Assembly: GCA_903915315.1 (NCBI GenBank)
Contig: CAIWSO010000146.1
Location: 1 to 6,896, forward strand
Source of the DNA: an uncultured Spartobacteria bacterium
GTDB lineage: Bacteria; Verrucomicrobiota; Verrucomicrobiia; Chthoniobacterales; Terrimicrobiaceae
Direction: 5' to 3'
Length of the DNA stretch: 6,896 bases
Part shown: positions 1 to 6,228 of the stretch, piece by piece
Position numbering within the stretch: the stretch's first letter is position 1
How the letters are laid out: each line of letters opens with the position of its first letter
Position numbers and translations under genes: made by a program
Notes under the pieces: model-generated
Told to the model about the DNA's origin: nothing
Databases searched by the model: none
Seen by the model: only the letters and a program-made list of their open reading frames with translations

Positions 1-504
1 CTTTGGAAGCCGAACCGCAAGGAACGCGTGATTGGTCTTTGCCCCGGCGCGGAGTATGGATCCGCCAAACGCTGGCCGGCCGATCAATTCCGTCAACTCA
101 TCCTGCAACTCAATGAGGAGATAGATTGCCAACTGGTGATTGTGGGAACTTCTGCAGACACATCTGTAGCCCAAAAAATCGCCTCCGGCATTCCTAATGT
201 CACTGACCTCACTGGCAAAACCTCATTGGAGGATTTGATGGATCTTTTGTCCCGAATCTCGGTTCTCGTTACGAACGATACGGGGACGATGCATCTCGCG
301 GATTTCATCGGGACTCCGTTGGTGTCGATTTTCGGATCCACGGAACCGACTTTCACAGGACCGCGTGGTTCGCGCAGTCTGGTGATCCGGCAGAAAGTCG
401 AGTGCAGCCCTTGCTTTCTCCGCGAGTGCCCTATCGATTTTCGGTGTATGGAGGAAATCCCGATGGATAAAGTGATCCAAGCGGTCAAAATTTCCTTAAA
501 ATAG
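1..504 (+). CDS. waaF: Lipopolysaccharide heptosyltransferase II (WaaF-like), C-terminal part, 5' end outside window
   Basis: The protein is a glycosyltransferase family 9 enzyme that adds the second L-glycero-D-manno-heptose from ADP-heptose to the LPS inner core at the cytoplasmic face of the inner membrane. Frame 1 is open from base 1, so the visible 167 residues are the C-terminal half of a protein of roughly 340-350 residues. The GTG at base 28 is an internal valine, not the start. The hallmarks of the nucleotide-sugar-binding domain are present: GAEYGSAKRWP (the lysine of AKRWP is conserved in the family), then NDTGTMHLAD, then FGSTEPTFTGP. The CSPCFLRECPIDFRCM cysteine segment is characteristic of WaaF rather than WaaC. 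Compared with the usual NDSGLMHVAAA there are small substitutions, but the Asp and His are kept. It ends in TAG, followed by a terminator-like hairpin. A related family 9 heptosyltransferase is the only serious alternative. Confidence 0.88.
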   Translation, partial: LWKPNRKERVIGLCPGAEYGSAKRWPADQFRQLILQLNEEIDCQLVIVGTSADTSVAQKIASGIPNVTDLTGKTSLEDLMDLLSRISVLVTNDTGTMHLADFIGTPLVSIFGSTEPTFTGPRGSRSLVIRQKVECSPCFLRECPIDFRCMEEIPMDKVIQAVKISLK

Positions 505-547
505 GGATTCCTGCCGACTAGAATCCCTGAAAAAGGAGGATTTTTTT
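503..547 (+). terminator. Probable terminator after waaF-like gene
   Basis: AGGGATTC (503-510) and GAATCCCT (521-528) form a perfect 8-bp inverted repeat with a 10-base loop that begins within the stop codon. A run of seven T follows at 541-547, but 12 bases after the stem. An alternative stem AATCC (522-526)/GGATT (538-542) sits directly against the last five T. The two stems exclude each other. The position right after the stop fits intrinsic termination, but the spacing is not ideal. Confidence 0.5.
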
Positions 548-596
548 CGTATACTGAAAAAAATTGTTGATCAAAGTGAAGTTTAAGGCGTAATAA
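527..596 (+). promoter_or_regulatory. AT-rich upstream region with candidate promoters for the RHH gene at 642
   Basis: Two sigma70-like pairs can be drawn. CTGAAA (527-532) with TATACT (550-555) has a 17-base spacer and a good -10, but it overlaps the preceding terminator. TTGATC (567-572) with TAATAA (591-596) has an 18-base spacer. The stretch 541-660 contains only 34 G or C in 120 bases, far below the neighbouring genes. No direct or inverted operator repeat of the kind bound by RHH proteins stood out by eye. Only the presence of some promoter here is reasonably expected; the exact boxes are tentative. Confidence 0.3.
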
Positions 597-641
597 ATTA
601 GTGAAGAGTTCAATCCCACCCGATCTCTTTTAGAATAAACA

Positions 642-926
642 ATGAAAAATAAAATGGAGAAGTCCCTCAGGGGCAAACTAAACCTTACAATACATCCCGA
701 GATTCGTGAATTCGCGCAGCATCTCGCGACTCGTCGCCGTCGTTCTATTTCTCAACTTTTTGAGGATTTGGTCGAGGCCGAGTGGATGCGCCGTCAGGCC
801 ATTCAGCCGAGCTACTTTGCTCCTTCGCACGATTCTGCTGCGCAATATGGAGCTCCTATGCCACAATCCCAGCCCTTACATCAGGCCTACGCTCCTACAG
901 CGCCTGTTCACTCTGGGCAGTATTGA
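642..926 (+). CDS. Small ribbon-helix-helix (CopG/Arc-type) DNA-binding protein with a Pro/Tyr/Gln-rich tail
   Basis: This is a 94-residue protein whose residues 12-48 fit the RHH fold. A short beta strand (KLNLTI, 12-17) is followed by helix A starting at P19 (PEIREFAQHLATRRRR) and helix B (SISQLFEDLVEAEW, 35-48). RHH proteins dimerise, insert the paired strands in the DNA major groove, and usually repress transcription; a DNA-binding role here is inferred from the fold pattern. The RRRR run at 31-34 adds positive charge. The tail (52-94) is low in complexity and rich in P, Q, A, Y and S. It carries three similar motifs, YFAP, YGAP and YAP, each using the same codons GCT CCT. ATG 642 is taken as the start; an in-frame ATG at 654 is possible, and neither has a clear Shine-Dalgarno. 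The gene faces its relative at 928-1206, with one base between the stop codons. No toxin gene is adjacent, so an antitoxin role is not supported. Confidence 0.75.
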   Translation: MKNKMEKSLRGKLNLTIHPEIREFAQHLATRRRRSISQLFEDLVEAEWMRRQAIQPSYFAPSHDSAAQYGAPMPQSQPLHQAYAPTAPVHSGQY

Positions 927-927
927 T

Positions 928-1206
928 TTATAGCGCGTGAGGATCCGGATCAACCGGATTTTCATGTCCATTAACTCCTGATGCATTGTCTCCGCAGGTG
1001 AGGCTGGCTTCAGGAGTTTTTTTGTTAATAGAGGGGGTGGATTTTTTGGTCAGTTTTTCAGCGAGTTCTTTGAATAAAAGCGATTCAAACAGACGGCTCA
1101 CGCTAATCTTCCTTTCGAGTGCTATTAGTATAGCGCTGTCTTTGGTCTCTTTTTCTAAAATGAGATTGATTTTGACTGGTTGCGAAAGTTTCCGTGGGCG
1201 ACCCAT
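928..1206 (-). CDS. Small ribbon-helix-helix protein with an AT-hook-like N-terminus, relative of the convergent gene
   Basis: This is a 92-residue protein that starts with the basic segment MGRPRK, which resembles an AT-hook core (GRP flanked by basic residues). The predicted RHH core is residues 12-48: strand KINLIL, helix A around EKETKDSAILIALERK, helix B SVSRLFESLLFKEL. Aligned from residue 12 to 48 without gaps, it shares 14 identities with the protein encoded at 642-926, including N14, L15, A25, A29, S35, S37 and the LFE at 39-41. The tail (49-92) is polar and rich in K, N, P and D; its DNA also carries the + strand terminators. Start ATG 1206 has no clear Shine-Dalgarno. It lies 42 bases downstream of the exported-protein gene on the same strand, so read-through is possible. 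A -10-like TAGAAT (1251-1246 on this strand) lacks a good -35. The likely role is a DNA-binding regulator; targets are unknown. Confidence 0.72.
   Translation of the reverse strand: MGRPRKLSQPVKINLILEKETKDSAILIALERKISVSRLFESLLFKELAEKLTKKSTPSINKKTPEASLTCGDNASGVNGHENPVDPDPHAL
940..962 (+). terminator. Hairpin just after the + strand RHH gene
   Basis: ATCCGG (943-948) and CCGGAT (954-959) form a perfect 6-bp stem around the 5-base loop ATCAA. G-T pairs and an A-T pair extend it outward, and TTTT (959-962) follows. It lies 17 bases past the stop of the gene at 642. The T-run is short, so it may be a weak or first-stage terminator. On the opposite strand it falls inside the coding tail of the convergent RHH gene. 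Confidence 0.4.
973..1023 (+). terminator. Probable intrinsic terminator for the + strand RHH gene, antisense within the convergent gene
   Basis: AACTCCTGA (973-981) and TCAGGAGTT (1010-1018) form a perfect 9-bp stem with a 28-base loop that can pair further inside (CTC/GAG). Seven consecutive T at 1017-1023 follow, which is the classic + strand intrinsic layout. On the - strand the stem is followed by only two T, so it would not work in that direction. It overlaps codons 63-78 of the - strand RHH gene. Confidence 0.6.
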
Positions 1207-1248
1207 TCATGAGGTGTAGGCGTATCTGACCCTTCGATCAAGATAATT

Positions 1249-2742
1249 CTACCCCCCAATAGGTGATCCGTCCCGGATAGGGGATGATGGATTTCCAATA
1301 TCGATTCCCCCTGCATTCAGTGGGATGATTTTGTCAAGTCCATGGATGTGAAATTCCTCAACGGTCGCCCCGTCCCCCTGAAGTAAATGGATGCTGTTTG
1401 GTGTTTCTCCGCGGCGCATTACGACGCGATTAATGGCGGAGCGGATGCTGATAGTGACGAGGGGAAGACCATCAGGGGTAGAAAGTCGGGTGCCTTTCTC
1501 ATCAAAAACTACGCCGAGAATGAGTTCTTGTTTTTCTCCGGTGAGGGGATTTTCCTCGAGTCGAAAGCGGAGGGAATCGGGTTGGGGTGTTTCTGGGGCT
1601 TGAGCGGAGACGCCGGACTCCACGTAGCCGAAGGATTTCGATTCGCGGATGGATTTTTCCCATTCGACAGTCCATTCGCCATTGGGATTGCGGGAAATGA
1701 CGCGGAGGCGCTCTTGGTCGGGAGCGGTTTCAAGAACAGCAAAGGTATCGCTCGTGCGGGAGGCCTGGATTTTTTGGGGTTGAGGGGAGTTTGGCTCGCG
1801 CTCGAGTTCGCGCAGAATTTCGCCATTGAAATGAGCCTGCGCAACGGCACCCGTGCCATTGGTGCTGACATACCAAAATGTCCGCTCGGCGCCAAGGGAC
1901 ACGCATCGGGCGGAGATCGGGAGGGTTTGGAATGTCTTCAAATCTTCGGAAATCCATACGCTTCCGTCTGCACATCCGGCGAGTATCCCGTTATTCGCAT
2001 CGAGGGAGGTGAAGGCCGCTGGGGCGGAGATCGAGGTTTGAGGCTGGATGCTAGGAAGCGAGAACGGAGTGATGGTTTTTTCCACCGAGGTAAAGAGCGT
2101 CGAGGGCAGGGCTGCGATGGCGTTTGGGGCTTGGGCTGGCAAAAGAGTCGGTGTTGAAAGTGGTGTGCCGCTATTTATATCCAATAAAATAAAACTGCCG
2201 GCGTTCTGGATAAAGGCGGTGGTTGGGTTCGTTGTGAGTTTGCCGGTATCCGGAGCGGGACTGGGGGCGACCACTCTCACCCAAACGAAACCGGACTCGG
2301 GGGAATACCTCGTGGCCAGAAGGGATCCATCGGCGGAAATGGCAAGAAGCAAGACATCCCCCCCAGGAAGAAACGCGAAGTCCACTACGTGCCGAATTGA
2401 CGGATCATCATCGCCTGTCATCCAATCATTGAAGTGGTAGGCCACACCATCAACGGTCACATCCTCGATTAGGTAACCGCGAACGTGGTAGTGTCCGGCA
2501 GGGGCTTGATTGCCGGCATCATCCAAGCCGTCCCATTTTGTGATGTAGCCATTGAGCCCGACGCGGAAGGCGTCCTCCTCATCCATGGCGTGAAGAGTGC
2601 GGACAAGTTTGCCGGTTTTATCGAAAACCCCAAGGGTGATCCGGCCTGAACTTGGAACGGCAAAAGCAATGTCGTCTCCCTCCGCTTGCGCGGGATGAAG
2701 GAGGGATAACAGCGTCAGAAATAAGATGGCGATTCGATTCAC
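1249..2742 (-). CDS. Exported protein with FlgD-type Ig-like domain, function unknown
   Basis: This is a 497-residue protein with a signal peptide: MNR, a hydrophobic core (IAILFLTLLSLL, 4-15), and a type I cleavage site after AQA (residue 20). Residues about 30-90 match the FlgD Ig-like fold seen in many exported proteins: ITLGVFDKTGKLVRTL followed by WDGLDDAGNQAPAGHY. The rest is beta-rich and could be propeller-like, with repeated strand-turn segments such as FAFLPGGDVLLLA and ILAGCADGSVWIS. No catalytic motif or sorting signal was recognised. The start is set at GTG 2742, not the upstream in-frame TTG at 2757: GGAGG at 2755-2751 lies 8 bases before the GTG and would be destroyed as a ribosome site for the TTG. 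The GTG overlaps the TGA of the GH57 gene (GTGA), so translation is probably coupled. Why an exported protein is tied to a cytoplasmic glucan enzyme is unclear. Confidence 0.72.
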   Translation of the reverse strand: MNRIAILFLTLLSLLHPAQAEGDDIAFAVPSSGRITLGVFDKTGKLVRTLHAMDEEDAFRVGLNGYITKWDGLDDAGNQAPAGHYHVRGYLIEDVTVDGVAYHFNDWMTGDDDPSIRHVVDFAFLPGGDVLLLAISADGSLLATRYSPESGFVWVRVVAPSPAPDTGKLTTNPTTAFIQNAGSFILLDINSGTPLSTPTLLPAQAPNAIAALPSTLFTSVEKTITPFSLPSIQPQTSISAPAAFTSLDANNGILAGCADGSVWISEDLKTFQTLPISARCVSLGAERTFWYVSTNGTGAVAQAHFNGEILRELEREPNSPQPQKIQASRTSDTFAVLETAPDQERLRVISRNPNGEWTVEWEKSIRESKSFGYVESGVSAQAPETPQPDSLRFRLEENPLTGEKQELILGVVFDEKGTRLSTPDGLPLVTISIRSAINRVVMRRGETPNSIHLLQGDGATVEEFHIHGLDKIIPLNAGGIDIGNPSSPIRDGSPIGG

Positions 2743-4319
2743 AGGTAATGCCTCCAATTCACATCTGGAAAAATGTTGTCACGGTCCTCGCAGGCGGCGA
2801 GGAGCCCTTCATCGACGGTGCCGGATGCTAGCGACTCATAGATGCGGGTGAAGCGCAGAACGTGATCGTTCGTTCGCTTGGTGGCATATTCGACCGCTGT
2901 TCCCGTTTTCATGAGAAAAGCCCAGTCGCTGGATTGTGCGAGCAGGAGTTCTCTGGCGAGTTGACGGAGGGTTCGCAGGAGGAGCGGATCGCGGGTTTGC
3001 TCATGCTTCCTTGCCATCTCCGTCATCCGCCGCGCCGCAGCATGAAGGTGCGGGTAGATCCAAGCGTTGCAATGGTCGAGCCAGACTTCCCAATAGCCCT
3101 TGTTTCCCCAGCTCGATGGAGAGGGGGATACCATCTGCTGGGTGGGGTTTTCTTTTAAATAGTCGCTCGGCGTCGTAAGGCGGAAGGTCTTTTGATCGTA
3201 GGCGGCCTTGCGCAGAAAGAGGTCGAGGAACTGGGGGCCCTCATACCACCAGTGGCCGAATAACTCGGCATCGAACGGGCTCACGATGATCGGCTCGACG
3301 GGCAACATTGAGCGCAGATGTTCGATCTGGCGTACCCGGTTTTGCATGAAGTCCCACGCATGGTGATCCGCCGCCGCCATCGCCCAGCCTCGATTGTAGA
3401 TTTCCTTTTGGGGCGAGCCGGTGATGCGGTGGTATTTGAAGCCCGTATTGCGTCGAAATCCTGTACTGGGCAGGACGGTGTGGAGGTAGTCCTCTGGGAG
3501 ATCCATGCCGATATCACGGTAGAAATCCCGGTAGGCAGGGTCGCCGGGATACCCCTCCCTTGCGCTCCAGACCTGCTTGCTGGATTCTCGATCGCGTCCA
3601 AAGACCGCTGGGCCTGCGGGGGTGAAATACGGGGCGTAAATGGCGAAGCGGGGACGGGGTTCTCCATACATGAGCCCGTGGGCGTCGGCAATGAACCAGC
3701 GAAGGTTGGCTTCTTGGAGGATGCCATCGATGTGGGGCACATAGGCGCATTCGGGCAACCAGATGCCCTCCGGATCGCGGCCGAAACACTCGCGGTGGTA
3801 GTCGCGCCCAATGAGCACCTGCGCCCGCATGGCTTGCGGGACAATTTCCATGAGGGGCAAAAAGCCGTGCGTGGCCGCACAGGTGATGATCTCAATGATC
3901 CCATCTTTTTGTAGCTGGGCAAAAGCGCCTACGATGTCGCGGTTGATCTCCTTCTGATAAAAATCGAGCGATTCGCGGAAGACGTGCTGATAATGGCGGG
4001 CGATGCCGTTGAGGGCGGCGTCATTGGCGGTCCGGTCGATTTCCATCCGGGCGAGTTCATAGCCCCGCTCCAGATACCTCTCCGCCCGTTTCTGCAAAAG
4101 GGGGTCCCGAAGCATCGCGCAGAGGCTTGGGGTGAGGGTGAAGGTGATCTTAAGGGGGATCTTCTCCGTCACCATCCGGCGCAGCATCTTCAGGAGTGGG
4201 ATGTAACACTCGGTGATAGCCTCGTAGAGCCAGTCCTCCTCCAGGAATTCCTCGTGTTCCGGGTGCCGTACCCATGGCAAATGGGCATGGAGAAGAAGAG
4301 CAAGCGAGCCTTGATGCAT
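2739..4319 (-). CDS. GH57 family 1,4-alpha-glucan branching enzyme (DUF1957)
   Basis: From the ATG at 4319 the protein has 526 residues, close to the roughly 520 of the Thermus thermophilus GH57 branching enzyme. These enzymes cut an alpha-1,4 glucan and rejoin it as an alpha-1,6 branch in the cytoplasm during glycogen-type synthesis. Visible GH57 regions are HAHLPW (11-16), ATHGFLP (149-155), GIWLPECAY (185-193) with E190 as the expected nucleophile, and SPFDAELFGHWW (347-358) with D350 as the expected acid/base. The C-terminal DUF1957 part includes SWGNKGYWEVWLDHCNAW. All key residues seem intact. The catalytic-loop tyrosine cannot be fixed without an alignment; Y228 and Y231 are candidates. 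An in-frame ATG at 4397 would add 26 residues, but the family normally begins at the segment just after M(4319), so the shorter form was chosen. No Shine-Dalgarno precedes either start. Its stop overlaps the next gene (GTGA). Confidence 0.88.
   Translation of the reverse strand: MHQGSLALLLHAHLPWVRHPEHEEFLEEDWLYEAITECYIPLLKMLRRMVTEKIPLKITFTLTPSLCAMLRDPLLQKRAERYLERGYELARMEIDRTANDAALNGIARHYQHVFRESLDFYQKEINRDIVGAFAQLQKDGIIEIITCAATHGFLPLMEIVPQAMRAQVLIGRDYHRECFGRDPEGIWLPECAYVPHIDGILQEANLRWFIADAHGLMYGEPRPRFAIYAPYFTPAGPAVFGRDRESSKQVWSAREGYPGDPAYRDFYRDIGMDLPEDYLHTVLPSTGFRRNTGFKYHRITGSPQKEIYNRGWAMAAADHHAWDFMQNRVRQIEHLRSMLPVEPIIVSPFDAELFGHWWYEGPQFLDLFLRKAAYDQKTFRLTTPSDYLKENPTQQMVSPSPSSWGNKGYWEVWLDHCNAWIYPHLHAAARRMTEMARKHEQTRDPLLLRTLRQLARELLLAQSSDWAFLMKTGTAVEYATKRTNDHVLRFTRIYESLASGTVDEGLLAACEDRDNIFPDVNWRHYL
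2751..2755 (-). promoter_or_regulatory. Ribosome binding site deciding the start of the exported FlgD-like protein
   Basis: On the - strand GGAGG is followed by 8 bases and then GTG at 2742. It lies inside the last codons of the GH57 gene and is the best Shine-Dalgarno next to any start in this window. It supports the GTG start and a coupled two-gene operon. Confidence 0.7.
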
Positions 4320-4335
4320 AGAAGATGGAAATACA

Positions 4336-4363
4336 CTAATACGCGACCGCGCTCCGACAACAA
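4336..4363 (-). promoter_or_regulatory. Tentative promoter for the GH57 operon
   Basis: On the - strand TTGTTG (4363-4358) and TATTAG (4341-4336) are separated by 16 bases. Transcription would begin near 4329, giving a leader of only about 10 bases before ATG 4319, consistent with the lack of a Shine-Dalgarno. If the gene really starts at 4397 this promoter call is wrong. The divergent permease gene begins at 4487, so 4320-4486 must serve both directions; no convincing + strand promoter was seen there. Confidence 0.25.
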
Positions 4364-4486
4364 GTCCGGATAAATCGAGGACATGAATAAAAGCCATCGC
4401 CTCGTTCGCAGTTGATGGGTAGGTGGTATCCCGATTAGTTTTGCGGCGAGGGTGCTACCTTGCGCCAAATAAAAATCAACCAACTC

Positions 4487-5413
4487 ATGAATCAACCTTG
4501 GTTTTCATTCAGTCTGCCCGACTTTTCCTATGCCTTTCTGAGTGTCTTGCTGGAGGGAGTGCCTTTTATCCTATTAGGAACTGTGATGTCGGGCCTGATC
4601 GACCAATTCCTGCCCGCCCGTGTGATGACGCGGTTTCTGCCGCGAAGTCCGTTTGCTGGAGTCTGCGTGAGTGCGCTCATGGGCTTGGTCTTTCCGATGT
4701 GCGAGTGTGGCATCGTGCCGGTGATCCGTCGTCTCATTGCAAAAGGCCTTCCGGTGTCCAATGCCGTTGCCTACATGCTCGCTGCGCCGATTGTGAATCC
4801 CATTACGGCGCTCAGCACCTATGCGGCATTTCGTGGCCAGGGAGCGGCGGAGTTTACTACCCTCCGGCTTGGATTGGGCTTTTTTATCGCCGCTCTTGTC
4901 GGCATGGCCGTTTATAATCTCTCCATCGGATCGGTTCTCAAAAAAGAAATCCTAGAGTCGGTCGCCCTCGGATCCGCGAATTCCGGCGGAGGAGGGGGGG
5001 CTCCGATCTCGCGGCGGCTCGTCGCCGCGATGGATGCTGGGGTTCGGGACTTTCTGGATGTGATGCTTTATTTCATTGTGGGAGCAGCGGCGGCTTCCGT
5101 CTTTGGAACCGCGATCAATCAATCTCTCTTTCTGCCACTCGCGATGCATGATTGGCTGGCGGTACCGTCCATGATGGGATTGGCCGGCATTCTGGCCCTT
5201 TGCAGTTCCTCAGACGCCTTTGTGGCAGCGACCTTCGTGTCCTTTCCAGCCGTTGCGAAGTTGGCATTTCTGGTATTTGGTCCGATGATGGATCTGAAGT
5301 TGGTGTTCATTTATGCGGCCGTCTTCCGGCGACGGTTTGTATTTGGTCTTGCGGTCGGGCTCTTCGTATTGATCGGGCTCATTTGCCTGCGGCTTTCTGT
5401 GATTGGACTATGA
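4487..5413 (+). CDS. UPF0718 / ArsP-type permease (YcgR-like)
   Basis: This is a 308-residue inner-membrane protein with about eight predicted membrane spans, of the PF03773 permease family (B. subtilis YcgR group). Family signatures occur in both halves: PMCECG with C72 and C74, then LAAPIVNP (98-105), and in the second half CSSSDAF with C239, then FGPMMDLK. A soluble loop with a GGGGG run (near 166-170) separates the halves. The transported substrate is unknown; arsenic-resistance ArsP proteins are distant relatives, but no ars gene is nearby. ATG 4487 is chosen because the family's hydrophobic start follows directly. A TTG at 4460 would add nine residues and has GAGGG at 4448-4452 with 7-base spacing, so it remains possible. 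The stop overlaps the next start (ATGA), as expected for a protein pair acting together. Confidence 0.85.
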   Translation: MNQPWFSFSLPDFSYAFLSVLLEGVPFILLGTVMSGLIDQFLPARVMTRFLPRSPFAGVCVSALMGLVFPMCECGIVPVIRRLIAKGLPVSNAVAYMLAAPIVNPITALSTYAAFRGQGAAEFTTLRLGLGFFIAALVGMAVYNLSIGSVLKKEILESVALGSANSGGGGGAPISRRLVAAMDAGVRDFLDVMLYFIVGAAAASVFGTAINQSLFLPLAMHDWLAVPSMMGLAGILALCSSSDAFVAATFVSFPAVAKLAFLVFGPMMDLKLVFIYAAVFRRRFVFGLAVGLFVLIGLICLRLSVIGL

Positions 5414-6228
5414 GTGCGACGACGTCTCGATTCACGGCATCCGGCATCCTCCTCATCTGGGGAATCACGCTGGTTTATTTCCAACTTTCTGGCCGAGTTG
5501 CTTCCTACCTGCACCCAGATTTTCATATCCCCACCTTCATCGCTGGAATCGTTCTTTTGGCTTTTTCTGTGGCCTTGATTTTCACGATCCGATTTGTCGA
5601 TCCATCTGGAAGGGAGGACTGCGGTGCTAGGCATCCCTTCGGCGGAGGAATCTTGGCGGTGGCTGTCCTTTTAGTGCCCCTCCTCTTGGCCGTTCGTATG
5701 TCTCAAGGTCAATTTAGCGCGAGCACCGTGATGAATCGGGGGCTTGTCACCGATAGCTCGGAACTTCCGACATTCAGTTCCCCGGTCGATCCCGCGTTGC
5801 CCGGAGAATCGGAAACGCCGGTGGATGGTAGCATGATGGATCCCTCGCTTTATTTGAAAAAAAATGCCGATGGCCAGATTGTTGCTGAGACGGTGGACCT
5901 CCTCTACGCAGCGGCTGAAGAGGGGATGCGTGCGGATTTTGAGAGCAAGGACGTCGAGGTGAGTGGGCAGTTCCTTTCGGCGCGCACCGGAAACCCGGCC
6001 GGCGACCGCTTCCAGTTGATGCGGCTATTTGTGATGTGCTGCGCGGCGGATGCCCGACCAGTCGCGATCACGGTCCATTCCAAATCCTTGGCTGATTTTC
6101 CTGAAATGACGTGGGTGAAAGTGATTGGCACAGCGACATTCCCGGTCGAAGGTGGTCGGCATATTGTGGTGATCGAGGCCCAATCGGTTTCCGAAATCGA
6201 ACCGCCCGTTGAATCCTTTACTTATTGA
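5410..6228 (+). CDS. TIGR03943/DUF1980 (UPF0703, YcgQ-like) putative permease partner protein
   Basis: This is a 272-residue membrane protein. Three hydrophobic segments are visible near residues 11-27, 42-63 and 79-97, followed by a large polar domain that is probably outside the membrane. The family hallmark is the FVMCCAADARPV segment with C210, C211, D214 and A215. Genes of this family are commonly found next to a UPF0718 permease, as with B. subtilis ycgR-ycgQ, and are thought to form a two-part transporter; the substrate is unproven. ATG 5410 overlaps the permease TGA (ATGA), which fixes the start; upstream in-frame sequence is the permease gene read in another frame. No good Shine-Dalgarno is present, so translation is probably coupled. 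The vicinal cysteines, together with the permease's CxC, suggest metal or thiol chemistry, but that is inference. Confidence 0.85.
   Translation: MSATTSRFTASGILLIWGITLVYFQLSGRVASYLHPDFHIPTFIAGIVLLAFSVALIFTIRFVDPSGREDCGARHPFGGGILAVAVLLVPLLLAVRMSQGQFSASTVMNRGLVTDSSELPTFSSPVDPALPGESETPVDGSMMDPSLYLKKNADGQIVAETVDLLYAAAEEGMRADFESKDVEVSGQFLSARTGNPAGDRFQLMRLFVMCCAADARPVAITVHSKSLADFPEMTWVKVIGTATFPVEGGRHIVVIEAQSVSEIEPPVESFTY

Noticed and set aside
880..927. Terminator for the - strand RHH gene
   Set aside because: CAGGC/GCCTG can pair on the - strand, but no T-run follows, so nothing marks it as an intrinsic terminator.
642..1206. Toxin-antitoxin module
   Set aside because: RHH proteins are often antitoxins, but both small genes encode RHH-like proteins and neither neighbour looks like a toxin (no RelE, PIN, MazF or Fic features).
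1387..2157. 256-residue open frame on the + strand
   Set aside because: It lies antisense to the exported FlgD-Ig protein, is Gly/Arg-rich without recognisable motifs, and the opposite strand has a signal peptide, domain match and ribosome site.
3281..3922. 213-residue - strand and 198-residue + strand frames inside the GH57 gene
   Set aside because: Both overlap the catalytic core of a clear GH57 enzyme in other frames and have the Ser/Arg/Pro or Val/Gly bias expected of shadow frames.
4487..5413. Arsenic efflux (ArsP) assignment
   Set aside because: The permease shares the broad family, but there is no ars regulator, reductase or methyltransferase nearby, and the DUF1980 partner points to the YcgR-type subgroup.
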